Part shown: in pieces, positions 1-9,942 of the stretch
Numbering within the stretch: the stretch's first letter is position 1
Layout: each line of letters begins with the position of its first letter
Assembly (NCBI RefSeq): GCF_000720765.1
Contig: NZ_JODC01000012.1
Location: forward strand, 62,001 to 126,000
Reading direction: 5' to 3'
Source of the DNA: Streptomyces sp. NRRL S-646
GTDB taxonomy: Bacteria > Actinomycetota > Actinomycetes > Streptomycetales > Streptomycetaceae
DNA length: 64,000 nt
Notes under the pieces: generated by a model
Seen by the model: only the letters and a program-made list of their open reading frames with translations
Told to the model about the DNA's origin: nothing
Database searches by the model: none
Program-made: the position numbers and the translations under genes

Positions 1-1813
<1,813 letters not shown>

Positions 1814-2341
1814 TTACGCCGGGGCACCCAGTTCCGCCCACACGGTCTTGCCCGCCACTCCCGGCGTCCGTGCGACGCCCCAGTCCAGACAGAGCCGCTG
1901 CACGATGAACATGCCGTGCCCGCCGGGGCGGCCCGCGCGGTGCGGGGTGCGGGGGGCCGGCTGGCCCGGGCCCCTGTCCGAGACCTCGATGCGGATCACC
2001 TTGTTGTCGCAGGCGATCCACAGCTCGTCCGGGCCCTCGGCGTGCAGACAGGCGTTGGTGACCAGCTCGGAGACGACGAGCAGCACGTCCTCGGCGGCGG
2101 CCCGCTGGTCGGCCGTGGCGGCCGGCAGCCAACCCCACGCGTACAGCGCCTGGCGGGTGAAGTCGCGGGCGAGCGGCACGACGCCGCTCTCGCCGTCGAA
2201 GTTCAGCCTGCGGACCTGGCCGCCGCCCGCGGACGACGCGGGCGCAGCCGACGACGAGGCCTCGTCGCCCTCGGACGCCCCGGAAGCGCCGCTCGGCTCC
2301 GGGCCGCGGTCGCCCGGCGAGTAAGGCCGGGTGGTGCTCAT
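1814..2341 (-). CDS. prsI: anti-sigma factor, HATPase serine kinase (PrsI-like)
   Basis: This is a 175-residue GHKL-type ATPase of the RsbW/SpoIIAB class. The N box is ELVTNACLHA (91-100), the G1 box VSDRGPG (120-126) and the glycine lid GGHGMFIV (140-147). Residues 10-42 are a Gly/Ser/Ala-rich tail, not part of the fold. Members of this family bind a SigB-type sigma factor and phosphorylate the STAS antagonist. The antagonist lies 268 bp upstream on the same strand and the sigma gene diverges beyond it. This gene order resembles the SigI-PrsI-ArsI locus of S. coelicolor, from which the symbol is taken. The ATG follows a run of imperfect TTCACCGA repeats and has no strong ribosome-binding site. 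Confidence 0.8.
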   Translation of the reverse strand: MSTTRPYSPGDRGPEPSGASGASEGDEASSSAAPASSAGGGQVRRLNFDGESGVVPLARDFTRQALYAWGWLPAATADQRAAAEDVLLVVSELVTNACLHAEGPDELWIACDNKVIRIEVSDRGPGQPAPRTPHRAGRPGGHGMFIVQRLCLDWGVARTPGVAGKTVWAELGAPA

Positions 2342-2346
2342 CAGCG

Positions 2347-2386
2347 CTTCACCTCACCGATTCACCGATTCACCAGTTCACGATTC
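2347..2386. repeat. imperfect TTCACCGA tandem repeats upstream of prsI
   Basis: The motif TTCACC/TTCACG recurs about four times (TTCACCTCACCGA, TTCACCGA, TTCACCAG, TTCACGA) directly before the start codon of the anti-sigma gene. The run sits where its ribosome-binding site would be, so copy number could affect translation. Confidence 0.5.
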
Positions 2387-2427
2387 AAAAGTCAGTACGT
2401 ACCTCGACGGTGGATCCGTCGCTGTGC

Positions 2428-2476
2428 CGCCGACATGTTGCTGCCGACATGTTCAGGATTCCCTGCCGACAGGATG
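2428..2476. promoter_or_regulatory. triplicated TGCCGACA motif between arsI and prsI
   Basis: GCCGACATGTT occurs twice with a 14-bp period (2429-2439 and 2443-2453), and a third partial copy TGCCGACAGGATGT starts at about 2464. The spacing suggests a repeated protein-binding site in the 268-bp gap between the antagonist and anti-sigma genes. No gene is supported in this gap. Confidence 0.35.
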
Positions 2477-2609
2477 TCTCCTGCCCGACCGAACCGGCAG
2501 AACACCCCCCTATTCGGCCCGGAACGCGTGGCGCCCCAAAAGTGCCGGTCACACAGGGGTGAATGGGGCAGGACACAGCGTCGGGCACGGCGGCCGGGAT
2601 CAGCCGGCC

Positions 2610-2987
2610 TCAGCCGGCTTCATCGGCCAGGGCCGCCTCAAGCGTGTCATGGACGGTGAAGACCGCTTCCGCCCCGGTGATCTCGAAGACGCGCGCCACC
2701 ACGGGCTGCATCCCCGCGAGATGCACCCCGCCCCCTGCGGCCTCCGCCTTGAGGCGCGCGCCGAGCAGCACATTGAGTCCGGTGGAGTCGCAGAACTCCA
2801 GCCGCGAGCAGTCCACCACCAGCCGGCTGAAACCCTTGGCGAGGCATTCCTCGAGTGGCTCACGCAACAGATCGGCGGTGTGGTGATCCAACTCACCCAC
2901 CGGCGTCACGACGGCGCTGGAGCCCTCTTCCCTGACCTCCACCAGTAGCCGGCCAGACTGTGCGCTGCCGACCGTCCCACGGTCCAT
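2610..2987 (-). CDS. arsI: anti-anti-sigma factor, STAS domain (ArsI-like)
   Basis: This 125-residue single STAS-domain protein is of the SpoIIAA/RsbV type. The phosphorylation loop is VVDCSRLEFCDSTGLNVLL, with Ser68 the expected target of the partner kinase. In this family the unphosphorylated form binds the anti-sigma factor and frees the sigma factor. A longer frame is open upstream, but the ATG at 2987 has a GGGAGA site at the right distance and begins just before the domain. The frame upstream of it is low-complexity antisense to sigI. The gene is divergent from sigI and co-oriented with the anti-sigma gene. Confidence 0.85.
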   Translation of the reverse strand: MDRGTVGSAQSGRLLVEVREEGSSAVVTPVGELDHHTADLLREPLEECLAKGFSRLVVDCSRLEFCDSTGLNVLLGARLKAEAAGGGVHLAGMQPVVARVFEITGAEAVFTVHDTLEAALADEAG

Positions 2988-3104
2988 GCCGTCTTTCTCC
3001 CGACGTCGTGGCTGCTGACTCACGCCCTCGAACACTACGCCTTCCTCACACTCTCCGACACCCGAACAACCGCACGTAAACGGACATATCCCCACAGAAC
3101 GCAC

Positions 3105-3134
3105 TTGCGGCGAGCGCGGGAAAGCGGGTAGGGC
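3105..3134 (+). promoter_or_regulatory. possible sigI promoter
   Basis: TTGCGG (3105-3110) and TAGGGC (3129-3134) are separated by 18 bp, about 100 bp before the sigma gene. A second A/G-rich TAGTAGGGATAC follows immediately. The match is modest, and SigB-type promoters have a different consensus, so this is a candidate only. Confidence 0.3.
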
Positions 3135-3237
3135 TAGTAGGGATACGTAAACCGACACGGCCGGCTTTGGAGGCGCCGCACACCGCAGTGCACGCACTGG
3201 CTTCGGCAGCCATATGCCGAGAACGATGGAGGACATC

Positions 3238-4155
3238 ATGTCACCCCGGCTCGACGCATCGCATACCCAGGAGGCGACGTCGGCATCCCCTCCGGAACAT
3301 CTGGATCCCATCGAGAGCAACGACCCAGACACGCTTGCCGGGCTCCCCGGGCTGGCAGGCCTTCCGGAGATCCCCCCGTACGACGAAGTGGGACCGGTAG
3401 ACGCAAGAGCGCTCTCCAAGACCCTCTTCGAGCGCCTTGAGTCCCTTGAGGAAGGCACGCACGAATACTCGTACGTCCGTAACACCCTCGTCGAGCTCAA
3501 CCTCGCGCTGGTCAAGTTCGCCGCCTCCCGCTTCCGCTCACGGAGCGAGCCGATGGAGGACATCATCCAGGTCGGCACGATCGGCCTGATCAAGGCGATC
3601 GACCGGTTCGAACTGGCACGGGGCGTCGAGTTCCCCACGTTCGCCATGCCGACCATCGTCGGTGAGATCAAGCGCTTCTTCCGCGACACCTCGTGGTCCG
3701 TGCGCGTACCGCGCAGGCTGCAGGAGCTCCGGCTCGACCTGGCCAAGGCCGGCGACGAGCTGGCCCAGAAGCTCGACCGGGCGCCGACGGTGGCCGAGCT
3801 CGCGGAGCGCCTTGAGCTGACGAAGGACGAGGTCGTCGAGGGCATGGCGGCGTCGAACGCGTACACCGCCTCCTCGCTGGACGCCCAGCCCGAGGAGGAC
3901 GACGCCGAGGGCGCGCTCGCGGACCGGATCGGGTACGAGGACCACGGACTCGAAGGCATCGAGTACGTCGAGTCGTTGAAACCGCTGATCGCCGAACTCC
4001 CGCCCCGGGACCGGCAGATCCTCTCCCTGCGTTTCGTCGCGGGCCTGACCCAGTCCGAGATAGGCGAAGAGCTCGGCATCTCACAGATGCATGTGTCGCG
4101 GCTGCTGTCGCGGACGCTGGTGCGGTTGCGCAAGGGCCTGACACTCGAGGAGTGA
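3238..4155 (+). CDS. sigI: SigB/SigF-family alternative sigma factor (SigI-like)
   Basis: This 305-residue sigma-70 group 3 factor lacks region 1. Region 2 (about 84-152) contains EPMEDIIQVGTIGLIKAIDRF and the core-binding and -10 recognition helices. Region 3 spans about 155-235. Region 4 (about 245-300) ends with the helix-turn-helix LTQSEIGEELGISQMHVSRL. The first 60 residues are acidic and Pro-rich. I chose the ATG at 3238 because GGAGG lies 5 nt upstream; an in-frame ATG at 3214 would add eight residues. Its activity is probably set by the divergent kinase and STAS antagonist. The symbol follows the resemblance to the S. coelicolor SigI locus. Confidence 0.88.
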   Translation: MSPRLDASHTQEATSASPPEHLDPIESNDPDTLAGLPGLAGLPEIPPYDEVGPVDARALSKTLFERLESLEEGTHEYSYVRNTLVELNLALVKFAASRFRSRSEPMEDIIQVGTIGLIKAIDRFELARGVEFPTFAMPTIVGEIKRFFRDTSWSVRVPRRLQELRLDLAKAGDELAQKLDRAPTVAELAERLELTKDEVVEGMAASNAYTASSLDAQPEEDDAEGALADRIGYEDHGLEGIEYVESLKPLIAELPPRDRQILSLRFVAGLTQSEIGEELGISQMHVSRLLSRTLVRLRKGLTLEE

Positions 4156-4207
4156 CGGTCTCCTTGTGGGACCTCCCTGTGAACACTCCCTTGTGACGCC
4201 TCTTTCC

Positions 4208-4244
4208 GAGCGCGGTCCGTCCGGTTGCCGGGCGGGCCGCGCTC
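4208..4244 (+). terminator. hairpin after sigI
   Basis: A 17-bp stem with a few G-T pairs (GAGCGCGGTCCGTCCGG against CCGGGCGGGCCGCGCTC) closes on a TTG loop, 50 bp after the sigma gene. There is no T-tract, as is usual for Streptomyces terminators. Confidence 0.55.
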
Positions 4245-4368
4245 AGGCGTTCCCTGGGTTACCCACAGAAACTCTTTCCCCAGAGGTTTCCATCCATCAC
4301 TATGGGCCCCCATACCCGCCGGTAGGTCAATATCCCGGCGGGCGGCAAGGGTGCAAGGAGGCGGGCGG

Positions 4369-5958
4369 ATGGCTCGGGCCGACGGGACCGACGACGGAGT
4401 CGAGACCGGGGGCGGCCGGGGGTCCGGGGGTGTCCCCGAGACCGGGGCGCTTGCGGGCGCGTCCGACGCGCGGCTGACCGAACTGCTTCGCACCAGCACC
4501 CCTACCCTCTATCCGGCCCTGCAGGAACTCCGCTCCCGCCACCAGCCGTCGGTCCTCGCCTACGCCCGGCTGTGCACGGCGAGCGAGTCCGCCGCACGGG
4601 ACCTGGCCGCGCAGGCGTTCACCCTGGCGGCCCGGCAGACGGCACGCGGCACCGAACCCCTGGTCCCGCTCCGTCTTCACCTCCTGCTGCTGACCGGGCA
4701 CCTGGCGGCCTCCTGGGCGCCCGACGAGCGGGCCGGCGGTCTCGATCCGGGCCTGCTGCTCCTCCTGACCACGGCGGGCTCCGAGGTCCCCGTACCGCCC
4801 ATGCTCACCGCCTTCCGGTCCCTTCCCTCCCGCGCCCAGGGCCTCGTCTGGTACGGCATCGTGGAGCAGGAGCCGGAGGACAGGACGGCCGCCTTCCTGG
4901 GCCTGACCCGCGAGGACGTGGGCCACGAGACCGTCTCCGCCCTCCAGGCCATGGGGCAGGCGTGTCTGCGCTCCCGTCTGGCCGCCTCGGCCGATCCGCG
5001 CTGCGGCAACTTCGGCCGGCTCATCGAGGAGTCGGTGCGGCCCGACAGCCCGCGCACCAGCGCCGACCTGCGAGCCCACATGGTGCACTGCGCCCACTGC
5101 ACGACGGCCTACGAGGAACTGTCGGCCCTGCGCGACGCGCCGCGCACCGCACTGGCCGAGGGCCTGCTGCCCTGGGCGGGCAGGGCGTATGTCACGACAC
5201 CCGAGGCACCGCACCCCAAGGCTCGCGCGAACGTCTCACCCTGGCCTCCGTCCCGGCGCCTGCTGCTGACCTCGATCGCCGTCGGCGTGGCCCTGGCGCC
5301 CCTGATCGTCTTCCTGCTCTCCCAGGCCTCTTCACCGTCCTCGCCGTCCCAGGAGGCGGCGGGCGCGGTGGGTACGCCGACGATTCCGACGCAGGTCACG
5401 GTGACGGCGACGGTCTCCGCCGTCCCTTCGCCGTCACCGTCACCGTCGGCGAAGAGCAAGTCGCCGTCACCGACGCAGAGTTCCTCCCCCGCCAAGCGGC
5501 CCTCGAAGTCGCCTCCGAAGTCTCCGAAACCCTCCCGCTCCCCCACTCATGCCCCGAACGGTGCGTTCGCGCAGATCGTGAACGTCGCCACCGGCCGGTG
5601 CCTGGACGTCCGCGACGGCGACTTCGAGAAGGGCACGGACGTCATCACGGCCCCCTGCTCCTCGTCCCGCACCCAGCGCTGGCGCGTCGACTCCGCGCGC
5701 GGACTGGTGCAGTCGTCCGCCGACCCGGACTTCTGCCTGGACAGCCGGGGTGATGTGGACAGGGGCGTGGGTATCTGGGAGTGCGACTCGGTGTACAGCA
5801 GCAACGGCCAGAACCTCATGTTCATGGTGGATGCCGACGGTGTGATCCGGCCCGCCATCGCCATCGAGACGGCGCTGACTCCGTACGGGGGCGACGGGCT
5901 GTCGCTGCGACCGCTGGACGGGGGCGCCGAGCAGCGCTGGCGGGCGGGGGCCTCCTGA
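4369..5958 (+). CDS. membrane protein with sigma/zinc-finger-like cytoplasmic part and ricin-type lectin domain
   Basis: The 529-residue protein has four parts. Residues 30-235 are helical and recall ECF sigma-like bookkeeping domains (HLLLLTGHLAASW, FLGLTREDVGHETVSALQAM). Residues 237-244 carry HMVHCAHC, a ZAS-like zinc-finger motif typical of anti-sigma factors. One transmembrane helix lies at about 297-320. An extracytoplasmic Ser/Pro/Lys linker leads to a ricin-B QxW-type domain (about 397-525; CLDVRDG, TQRWRV, FCLDSRGD, EQRWRAG). It probably senses or binds glycans outside and signals inside, but the partner is unknown. The start at 4369 has AAGGAGG upstream; an open frame extends further but with poor composition. 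It follows sigI in the same direction. Confidence 0.7.
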   Translation: MARADGTDDGVETGGGRGSGGVPETGALAGASDARLTELLRTSTPTLYPALQELRSRHQPSVLAYARLCTASESAARDLAAQAFTLAARQTARGTEPLVPLRLHLLLLTGHLAASWAPDERAGGLDPGLLLLLTTAGSEVPVPPMLTAFRSLPSRAQGLVWYGIVEQEPEDRTAAFLGLTREDVGHETVSALQAMGQACLRSRLAASADPRCGNFGRLIEESVRPDSPRTSADLRAHMVHCAHCTTAYEELSALRDAPRTALAEGLLPWAGRAYVTTPEAPHPKARANVSPWPPSRRLLLTSIAVGVALAPLIVFLLSQASSPSSPSQEAAGAVGTPTIPTQVTVTATVSAVPSPSPSPSAKSKSPSPTQSSSPAKRPSKSPPKSPKPSRSPTHAPNGAFAQIVNVATGRCLDVRDGDFEKGTDVITAPCSSSRTQRWRVDSARGLVQSSADPDFCLDSRGDVDRGVGIWECDSVYSSNGQNLMFMVDADGVIRPAIAIETALTPYGGDGLSLRPLDGGAEQRWRAGAS

Positions 5959-5976
5959 CCGGGGAAGCCCGGTCAG
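5955..5976. terminator. bidirectional hairpin shared by both stop codons
   Basis: CTGACCGGG pairs with CCCGGTCAG around a GAAG loop. The left arm contains the TGA of the lectin-membrane gene and the right arm contains the TGA of hutI on the other strand, so a 9-bp perfect stem ends both convergent genes. Confidence 0.75.
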
Positions 5977-7145
5977 ACCTCCTGAACGCCCCGGCGCCAC
6001 ACACCGGTGACCAGCGGCACACCCGGCCGGTAGGCGAGGTGTACGTGGCTCGGGGCATCGAGGGTGATGAGGTCCGCGCGGGCGCCCGGGCTCAGGCGGC
6101 CGATGTCGTCCCGGCGCAGGGCCCGCGCGCCGCCCGCGGTGGCCGACCAGACCGCCTCGTTTGGGGTCATGCCCATGTCCCGCACCGCGAGGGCGATGCA
6201 GAAGGGGACGGAGGAGGTGAAGGACGAGCCGGGGTTGCAGTCGGTGGAGAGGGCGACGGTGGCGCCCGCGTCCAGGAGACGGCGGGCGTTCGGCCACTCC
6301 GCGCGGGTGGAGAACTCGGCGCCGGGCAGGAGGGTGGCGACCGTTCGGCTGCCCGCGAGGGCGTCGACGTCCGCGTCCGTCAGGTGGGTGCAGTGGTCGG
6401 CGCTGGCCGCGTCCAGTTCCACGGCCAGCTGGACGCCGGGGCCGTAGGAGAGCTGGTTGGCGTGGATGCGCGGGTGCAGGCCCCTGGCCTTTCCGGCGGT
6501 GAGGATCGCGCGGGCCTGGTCGCCGTCGAAGGCGCCCTTCTCGCAGAAGACGTCGATCCAACGGGCGTACGGCGCACAGGCGTCGAGCATCTCGCCGGTG
6601 ACCAGGGCGACATAGCCGGCGGGGTCGTCGGCGTAGTCGGGGGACACGATGTGGGCGCCGAGGTAGGTGACCTCGTCGGTGTGGGCGGCGGCGATGCGCA
6701 GGGCACGGGATTCGTCTTCCGTGGTCAGGCCGTAGCCGGACTTCGTCTCGAAGGTCGTGGTGCCCTGGCGGAGCGCCTCGGCGAGGTAGCGGGTGAGGTT
6801 GGCCTCCAGCTCCTCGTCGCTCGCGGCCCGGGTGGCGGCGACGGTGGTGCGGATGCCGCCCGCGCTGTACGAGCGCCCGGACATCCGGGCGTTGAACTCC
6901 TGTGTCCGGTCACCCGCGAAGACCAGGTGGGAGTGCGAGTCGACGAAGCCGGGGAGGACCGCACGGCCGCCGACGTCGACCCGGTTGTCAGTGGCGGGTG
7001 CTTTGCTTGATTCACCGGTCCACGCGATGCGGTCGCCGTCGATGACGAGCGCCGCGTCCTGGATCAGGCCGAGGGGGGAGCCGTCACCGAGGGAGGGGTC
7101 GTTGGTGACCAGCGTGGCGATGTTGGTGATGACGGTGCTGCTCAT
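5973..7145 (-). CDS. hutI: imidazolonepropionase
   Basis: The 390-residue amidohydrolase opens the imidazolone ring of 4-imidazolone-5-propionate to give N-formimino-L-glutamate. The metal-binding HSHLVF (about 68-73) and the later [17 protein letters not shown] and LSTDCNPGS segments fit HutI. The length is close to the family norm of about 400. The ATG at 7145 gives the typical N-terminus and has GAGGA upstream; a much longer open frame upstream is only antisense or out-of-frame overlap with hutF. It is the last gene of the hutU-amidase-hutF-hutI operon, 35 bp after hutF. Confidence 0.93.
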   Translation of the reverse strand: MSSTVITNIATLVTNDPSLGDGSPLGLIQDAALVIDGDRIAWTGESSKAPATDNRVDVGGRAVLPGFVDSHSHLVFAGDRTQEFNARMSGRSYSAGGIRTTVAATRAASDEELEANLTRYLAEALRQGTTTFETKSGYGLTTEDESRALRIAAAHTDEVTYLGAHIVSPDYADDPAGYVALVTGEMLDACAPYARWIDVFCEKGAFDGDQARAILTAGKARGLHPRIHANQLSYGPGVQLAVELDAASADHCTHLTDADVDALAGSRTVATLLPGAEFSTRAEWPNARRLLDAGATVALSTDCNPGSSFTSSVPFCIALAVRDMGMTPNEAVWSATAGGARALRRDDIGRLSPGARADLITLDAPSHVHLAYRPGVPLVTGVWRRGVQEV

Positions 7146-7180
7146 GGTGTCCTCGTGGGTGGCCGGGCGGGGGACGGTGG

Positions 7181-8542
7181 TCAGCCGCGCAGGTCTTCGA
7201 CAGCCTGCGCGAGGGCCTGCGGCACATCCGGTACGAGCGCGTGCGCGCCGTCGCGTACGACGTGCCGGCCGCCCACGATCGTGTGCCGTACGTCCGCTGC
7301 GGTCGCCGCGAATACGGCGGTCTCGGCGCCGAGTCTGGGCAGCGGCCCGGCTGTCCTGACCGAGTCGAGCGCGATCGTGGTGAGGTCGGCGAGGGCGCCC
7401 TGTTCGATCCTGCCCGCCTCGTCCCAGCCGAGGGCGGCGTGACCGTCGGCGGAGGCGGCGCGCAGCAGGGCGGCGGCGGTCCAGTGGCCTCGGCTGCGGG
7501 TGCGCAGGCGCTCGTTGAGCTCCATCGCGCGTGCCTCTTCGAGCAGGTCGATGACGGCGTGGCTGTCGGAGCCGAGACAGAGCGGGGAGCCCTCGTTCTG
7601 CAGGGCGACGGCCGGTCCGATGCCGTCCGCGAGGTCCCGCTCGGTCGTCGGGCACATGCAGGTGCCGGTGCCTGAGCCGCCGATGAGGGAGATGTCCTCG
7701 GCGGTGAGGTGGGTGTTGTGGACGCCGGTGGTGCGCGGGCCGAGCACGCCGTGCAGGGCGAGGAGCTGGGTCGGGGTGCACCCGTGGACTTCCAGGCACG
7801 CCTCGTTCTCGGCGGTCTGCTCCGACAGGTGCACATGGAGCGGGGCCCGCCGCTCCTCGGCCCACTGCGCCACGGTCGCCAACTGGTCGGCGGGCACGGC
7901 CCGTACGGAGTGGATCGCCGCACCGATCCGCGCGTGATCCCGTTCCTTGAGAACTGAACAGCGTTCGGCCCAGGCCTCCGCGCTGCCGTCGGAGAAGCGC
8001 AGCTGGTGGGTGTTGGGCGGCTCCCCACCGGGCCGGTTCGAGAGGCCGGAGGAGAGGTAGAGGGTGTCGAGGAGGGTGATGCGGATGCCGGCGTCGGCGG
8101 CGGCCGCGATGAGGGCCTCGCCCATGGCGTTGGGGTCGGCGTAGGGGGTGCCGCCGCGTGCGTGGTGGACGTAGTGGAACTCCCCGACGGAGGTGACGCC
8201 CGCGAGTGCCATCTCGGCGTACACGGCGCGGGCGAGCGCGTGGTAGGTGTCCGGGGTCAGCCTGTCGGCGAAGGAGTACATGACCTCGCGCCAGGTCCAG
8301 AAGGTGCCGGAGCCGACCTGGACGGTGGAGCGCAGGGCGCGGTGGAAGGCGTGCGAGTGGGCGTTCGCCAGCCCCGGGAGCGTCAGTCCGTGCAGGATCT
8401 CGGCGCCGGGGGGCGGGGTGGGCACGTCGGTGCGGACGGCGGTGATGCGGCCGTCGCTCACGTCGAGGGCGACTCCGGGCTCGACGTGGGTGTCGAGCCA
8501 GGCGTGCTCCAGCCAGTACGTCCGCGTGTGGGGGTGCGTCAC
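7181..8542 (-). CDS. hutF: formimidoylglutamate deiminase
   Basis: The 453-residue amidohydrolase converts N-formimino-L-glutamate to N-formyl-L-glutamate and ammonia. Metal-site motifs are [14 protein letters not shown] (about 58-71), HVHLSEQ (about 232-238), GVHNTHLT and LGSDSHAV. The size and these motifs are characteristic of HutF. The GTG start overlaps the stop of the upstream amidase by four bases (GTGA), so translation is probably coupled. HutF implies the five-step histidine route through formylglutamate, which streptomycetes are known to use. Confidence 0.92.
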   Translation of the reverse strand: MTHPHTRTYWLEHAWLDTHVEPGVALDVSDGRITAVRTDVPTPPPGAEILHGLTLPGLANAHSHAFHRALRSTVQVGSGTFWTWREVMYSFADRLTPDTYHALARAVYAEMALAGVTSVGEFHYVHHARGGTPYADPNAMGEALIAAAADAGIRITLLDTLYLSSGLSNRPGGEPPNTHQLRFSDGSAEAWAERCSVLKERDHARIGAAIHSVRAVPADQLATVAQWAEERRAPLHVHLSEQTAENEACLEVHGCTPTQLLALHGVLGPRTTGVHNTHLTAEDISLIGGSGTGTCMCPTTERDLADGIGPAVALQNEGSPLCLGSDSHAVIDLLEEARAMELNERLRTRSRGHWTAAALLRAASADGHAALGWDEAGRIEQGALADLTTIALDSVRTAGPLPRLGAETAVFAATAADVRHTIVGGRHVVRDGAHALVPDVPQALAQAVEDLRG

Positions 8543-9942
8543 CTGCAGACCAGCCCTTCCAGTACGTCGGCGAGTGCGAGCACCCCGGCCACGCAGTCGT
8601 CCTCGGCGGCGAACTCGGCCGGGGAGTGCGAGACACCCGTGGGGTTGCGCACGAACAGCATGGCGGTCGGGATGCTCCCGGAGAGGATTCCGGCGTCGTG
8701 TCCGGCACCGGTACCCAGGACGGGGACCGTGATGTCGGTGTCCTTGCCGAGGATGCGGGCCAGTTCGTCGCGCAGGGCGTGGTCGAACTCGACGACGGGC
8801 GTGAAGGACTCCCGGACGACGTCGAGGTCGATGCCGTGTGCCGCGGCGTACTCGCGGGCGGCGTTCTCGATCCCGCCGACCACGGCGTCCAGCCGCTCCT
8901 GGTCCTCGGCGCGGGAGTCGAGCCAGCCGCGCACGAGCGAGGGGATGGCGTTGACGCCGTTCGGCTCGACGGCGATCTTGCCGAAGGTGGCGACGGCACC
9001 GGCGAGTTCGGCCTCCCGGCGGGCGGCGAGCACGGTCTCGGCGTACGACAGCATGGGGTCGCGCCGGTCGACGAGACGGGTCGTGCCGGCGTGGTTGGCC
9101 TCGCCCCGGAAGTCGAACCGCCAGCGCCCGTGCGGCCAGATGGCACTGGCGATGCCGACGCGGTCGCCGGACAGGTCCAGCGCCCGGCCCTGCTCGACGT
9201 GCAGTTCGACGAAGGCGCCGATCCGCGCCAGCCGCTCCGGGTCCGCCCCGATGGCGTCGGGGTCGTATCCGGCGGCCTCCATGGCACGCGGCAGGCTGAT
9301 CCCGTCGCCGTCGGTCAGCTTGTGGGCGTTCTCGACGGTGAGTTGCCCTGCGGTGAGCCGCGACCCGACACAGGCCAGCCCGAACCGGGCGCCCTCCTCG
9401 TCACCGAAGTTGACGATGGCGAGCGGCCTGGTGAACTCCACGCCCCTGCCGCGGAGTTCGTCGAGAGCGGCGAAGGAGGACACGACGCCCAGGGGCCCGT
9501 CGAAGGCACCCCCGTCGGGCACGGAGTCGAGGTGCGACCCCGTGACGACGGCGTCCCCGGCCCCCGGATCCCCGACCCAGGCCCACTGATTCCCGTTCCG
9601 GTCCACCTCGTACGCCAACCCGCGCACCCGGGCCTGCGCCTTGAACCAGGCCCGACACTCGACGTCGGCACCGGTCCAGGCGAAGCGCCGGTATCCACGG
9701 GACTCGGCATGCCGCCCGATGGGAAGCAGCTCACGCCACATGGCGTGGAACGAGCCGCCGGCCCCGCCAGGCAGCGGCACGCCGACAGCCGCACCCCGCC
9801 CAGACTGCAGGCCGTCACCCCGCCCAGGCTGTGGGCAGTCGTTCCGCAGGGCGGAACGGGTGGGCACAGCCGAACCCGCAGTCGGCGACGAGGCCTCCGC
9901 CCCCACCGAAGAGCTGCCGTGCCCGCCCTCAACCTGCCTCAC
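8539..9942 (-). CDS. M20-family amidohydrolase (allantoate/N-carbamoyl amino acid type), likely hut amidase
   Basis: This zinc peptidase-like amidase is of the AllC/N-carbamoyl-L-amino-acid hydrolase type. It shows [19 protein letters not shown] (metal His and Asp), [11 protein letters not shown] (Glu pair) and FVELHVEQG. Its place between hutU and hutF, with 4-bp overlaps on both sides, implies a role in histidine breakdown. A deformylase step on N-formyl-L-glutamate is the gap it could fill, since no HutG-type gene is present. The first 67 residues are odd: the GTG at 9942 overlaps the hutU stop and has GAGGG 9 nt upstream, but this stretch is encoded by an intergenic-type repeat. The domain proper starts at ATG 9741 ([16 protein letters not shown]). 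The true start is therefore uncertain. Confidence 0.8.
   Translation of the reverse strand: MRQVEGGHGSSSVGAEASSPTAGSAVPTRSALRNDCPQPGRGDGLQSGRGAAVGVPLPGGAGGSFHAMWRELLPIGRHAESRGYRRFAWTGADVECRAWFKAQARVRGLAYEVDRNGNQWAWVGDPGAGDAVVTGSHLDSVPDGGAFDGPLGVVSSFAALDELRGRGVEFTRPLAIVNFGDEEGARFGLACVGSRLTAGQLTVENAHKLTDGDGISLPRAMEAAGYDPDAIGADPERLARIGAFVELHVEQGRALDLSGDRVGIASAIWPHGRWRFDFRGEANHAGTTRLVDRRDPMLSYAETVLAARREAELAGAVATFGKIAVEPNGVNAIPSLVRGWLDSRAEDQERLDAVVGGIENAAREYAAAHGIDLDVVRESFTPVVEFDHALRDELARILGKDTDITVPVLGTGAGHDAGILSGSIPTAMLFVRNPTGVSHSPAEFAAEDDCVAGVLALADVLEGLVCR
9780..9885. repeat. Streptomyces-type interspersed repeat inside the amidase 5' end
   Basis: CCGCCCAGACTGC and CCGCCCAGGCTGTGGGC flank short palindromes, including CGTTCCGCAGGGCGGAACG. 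The composition is like the interspersed GCGGGCAGT-type repeats found between Streptomyces genes. It lies between the GTG at 9942 and the conserved domain start at 9741, and gives the predicted protein a low-complexity N-terminal extension. Confidence 0.5.

Noticed and set aside
2610..4499. A 629-codon minus-strand frame ending in the STAS domain
   Set aside because: Only the last 125 codons match a family. The upstream part is antisense to sigI and Ser/Arg-rich; the ATG at 2987 has its own ribosome-binding site.
5973..9287. A 1,104-codon open frame on the minus strand through hutI, hutF and part of the amidase
   Set aside because: Only the part from 7145 to 5973 has protein-family content (HutI). 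The rest is Arg/Pro/His-rich out-of-frame reading of hutF and the amidase.
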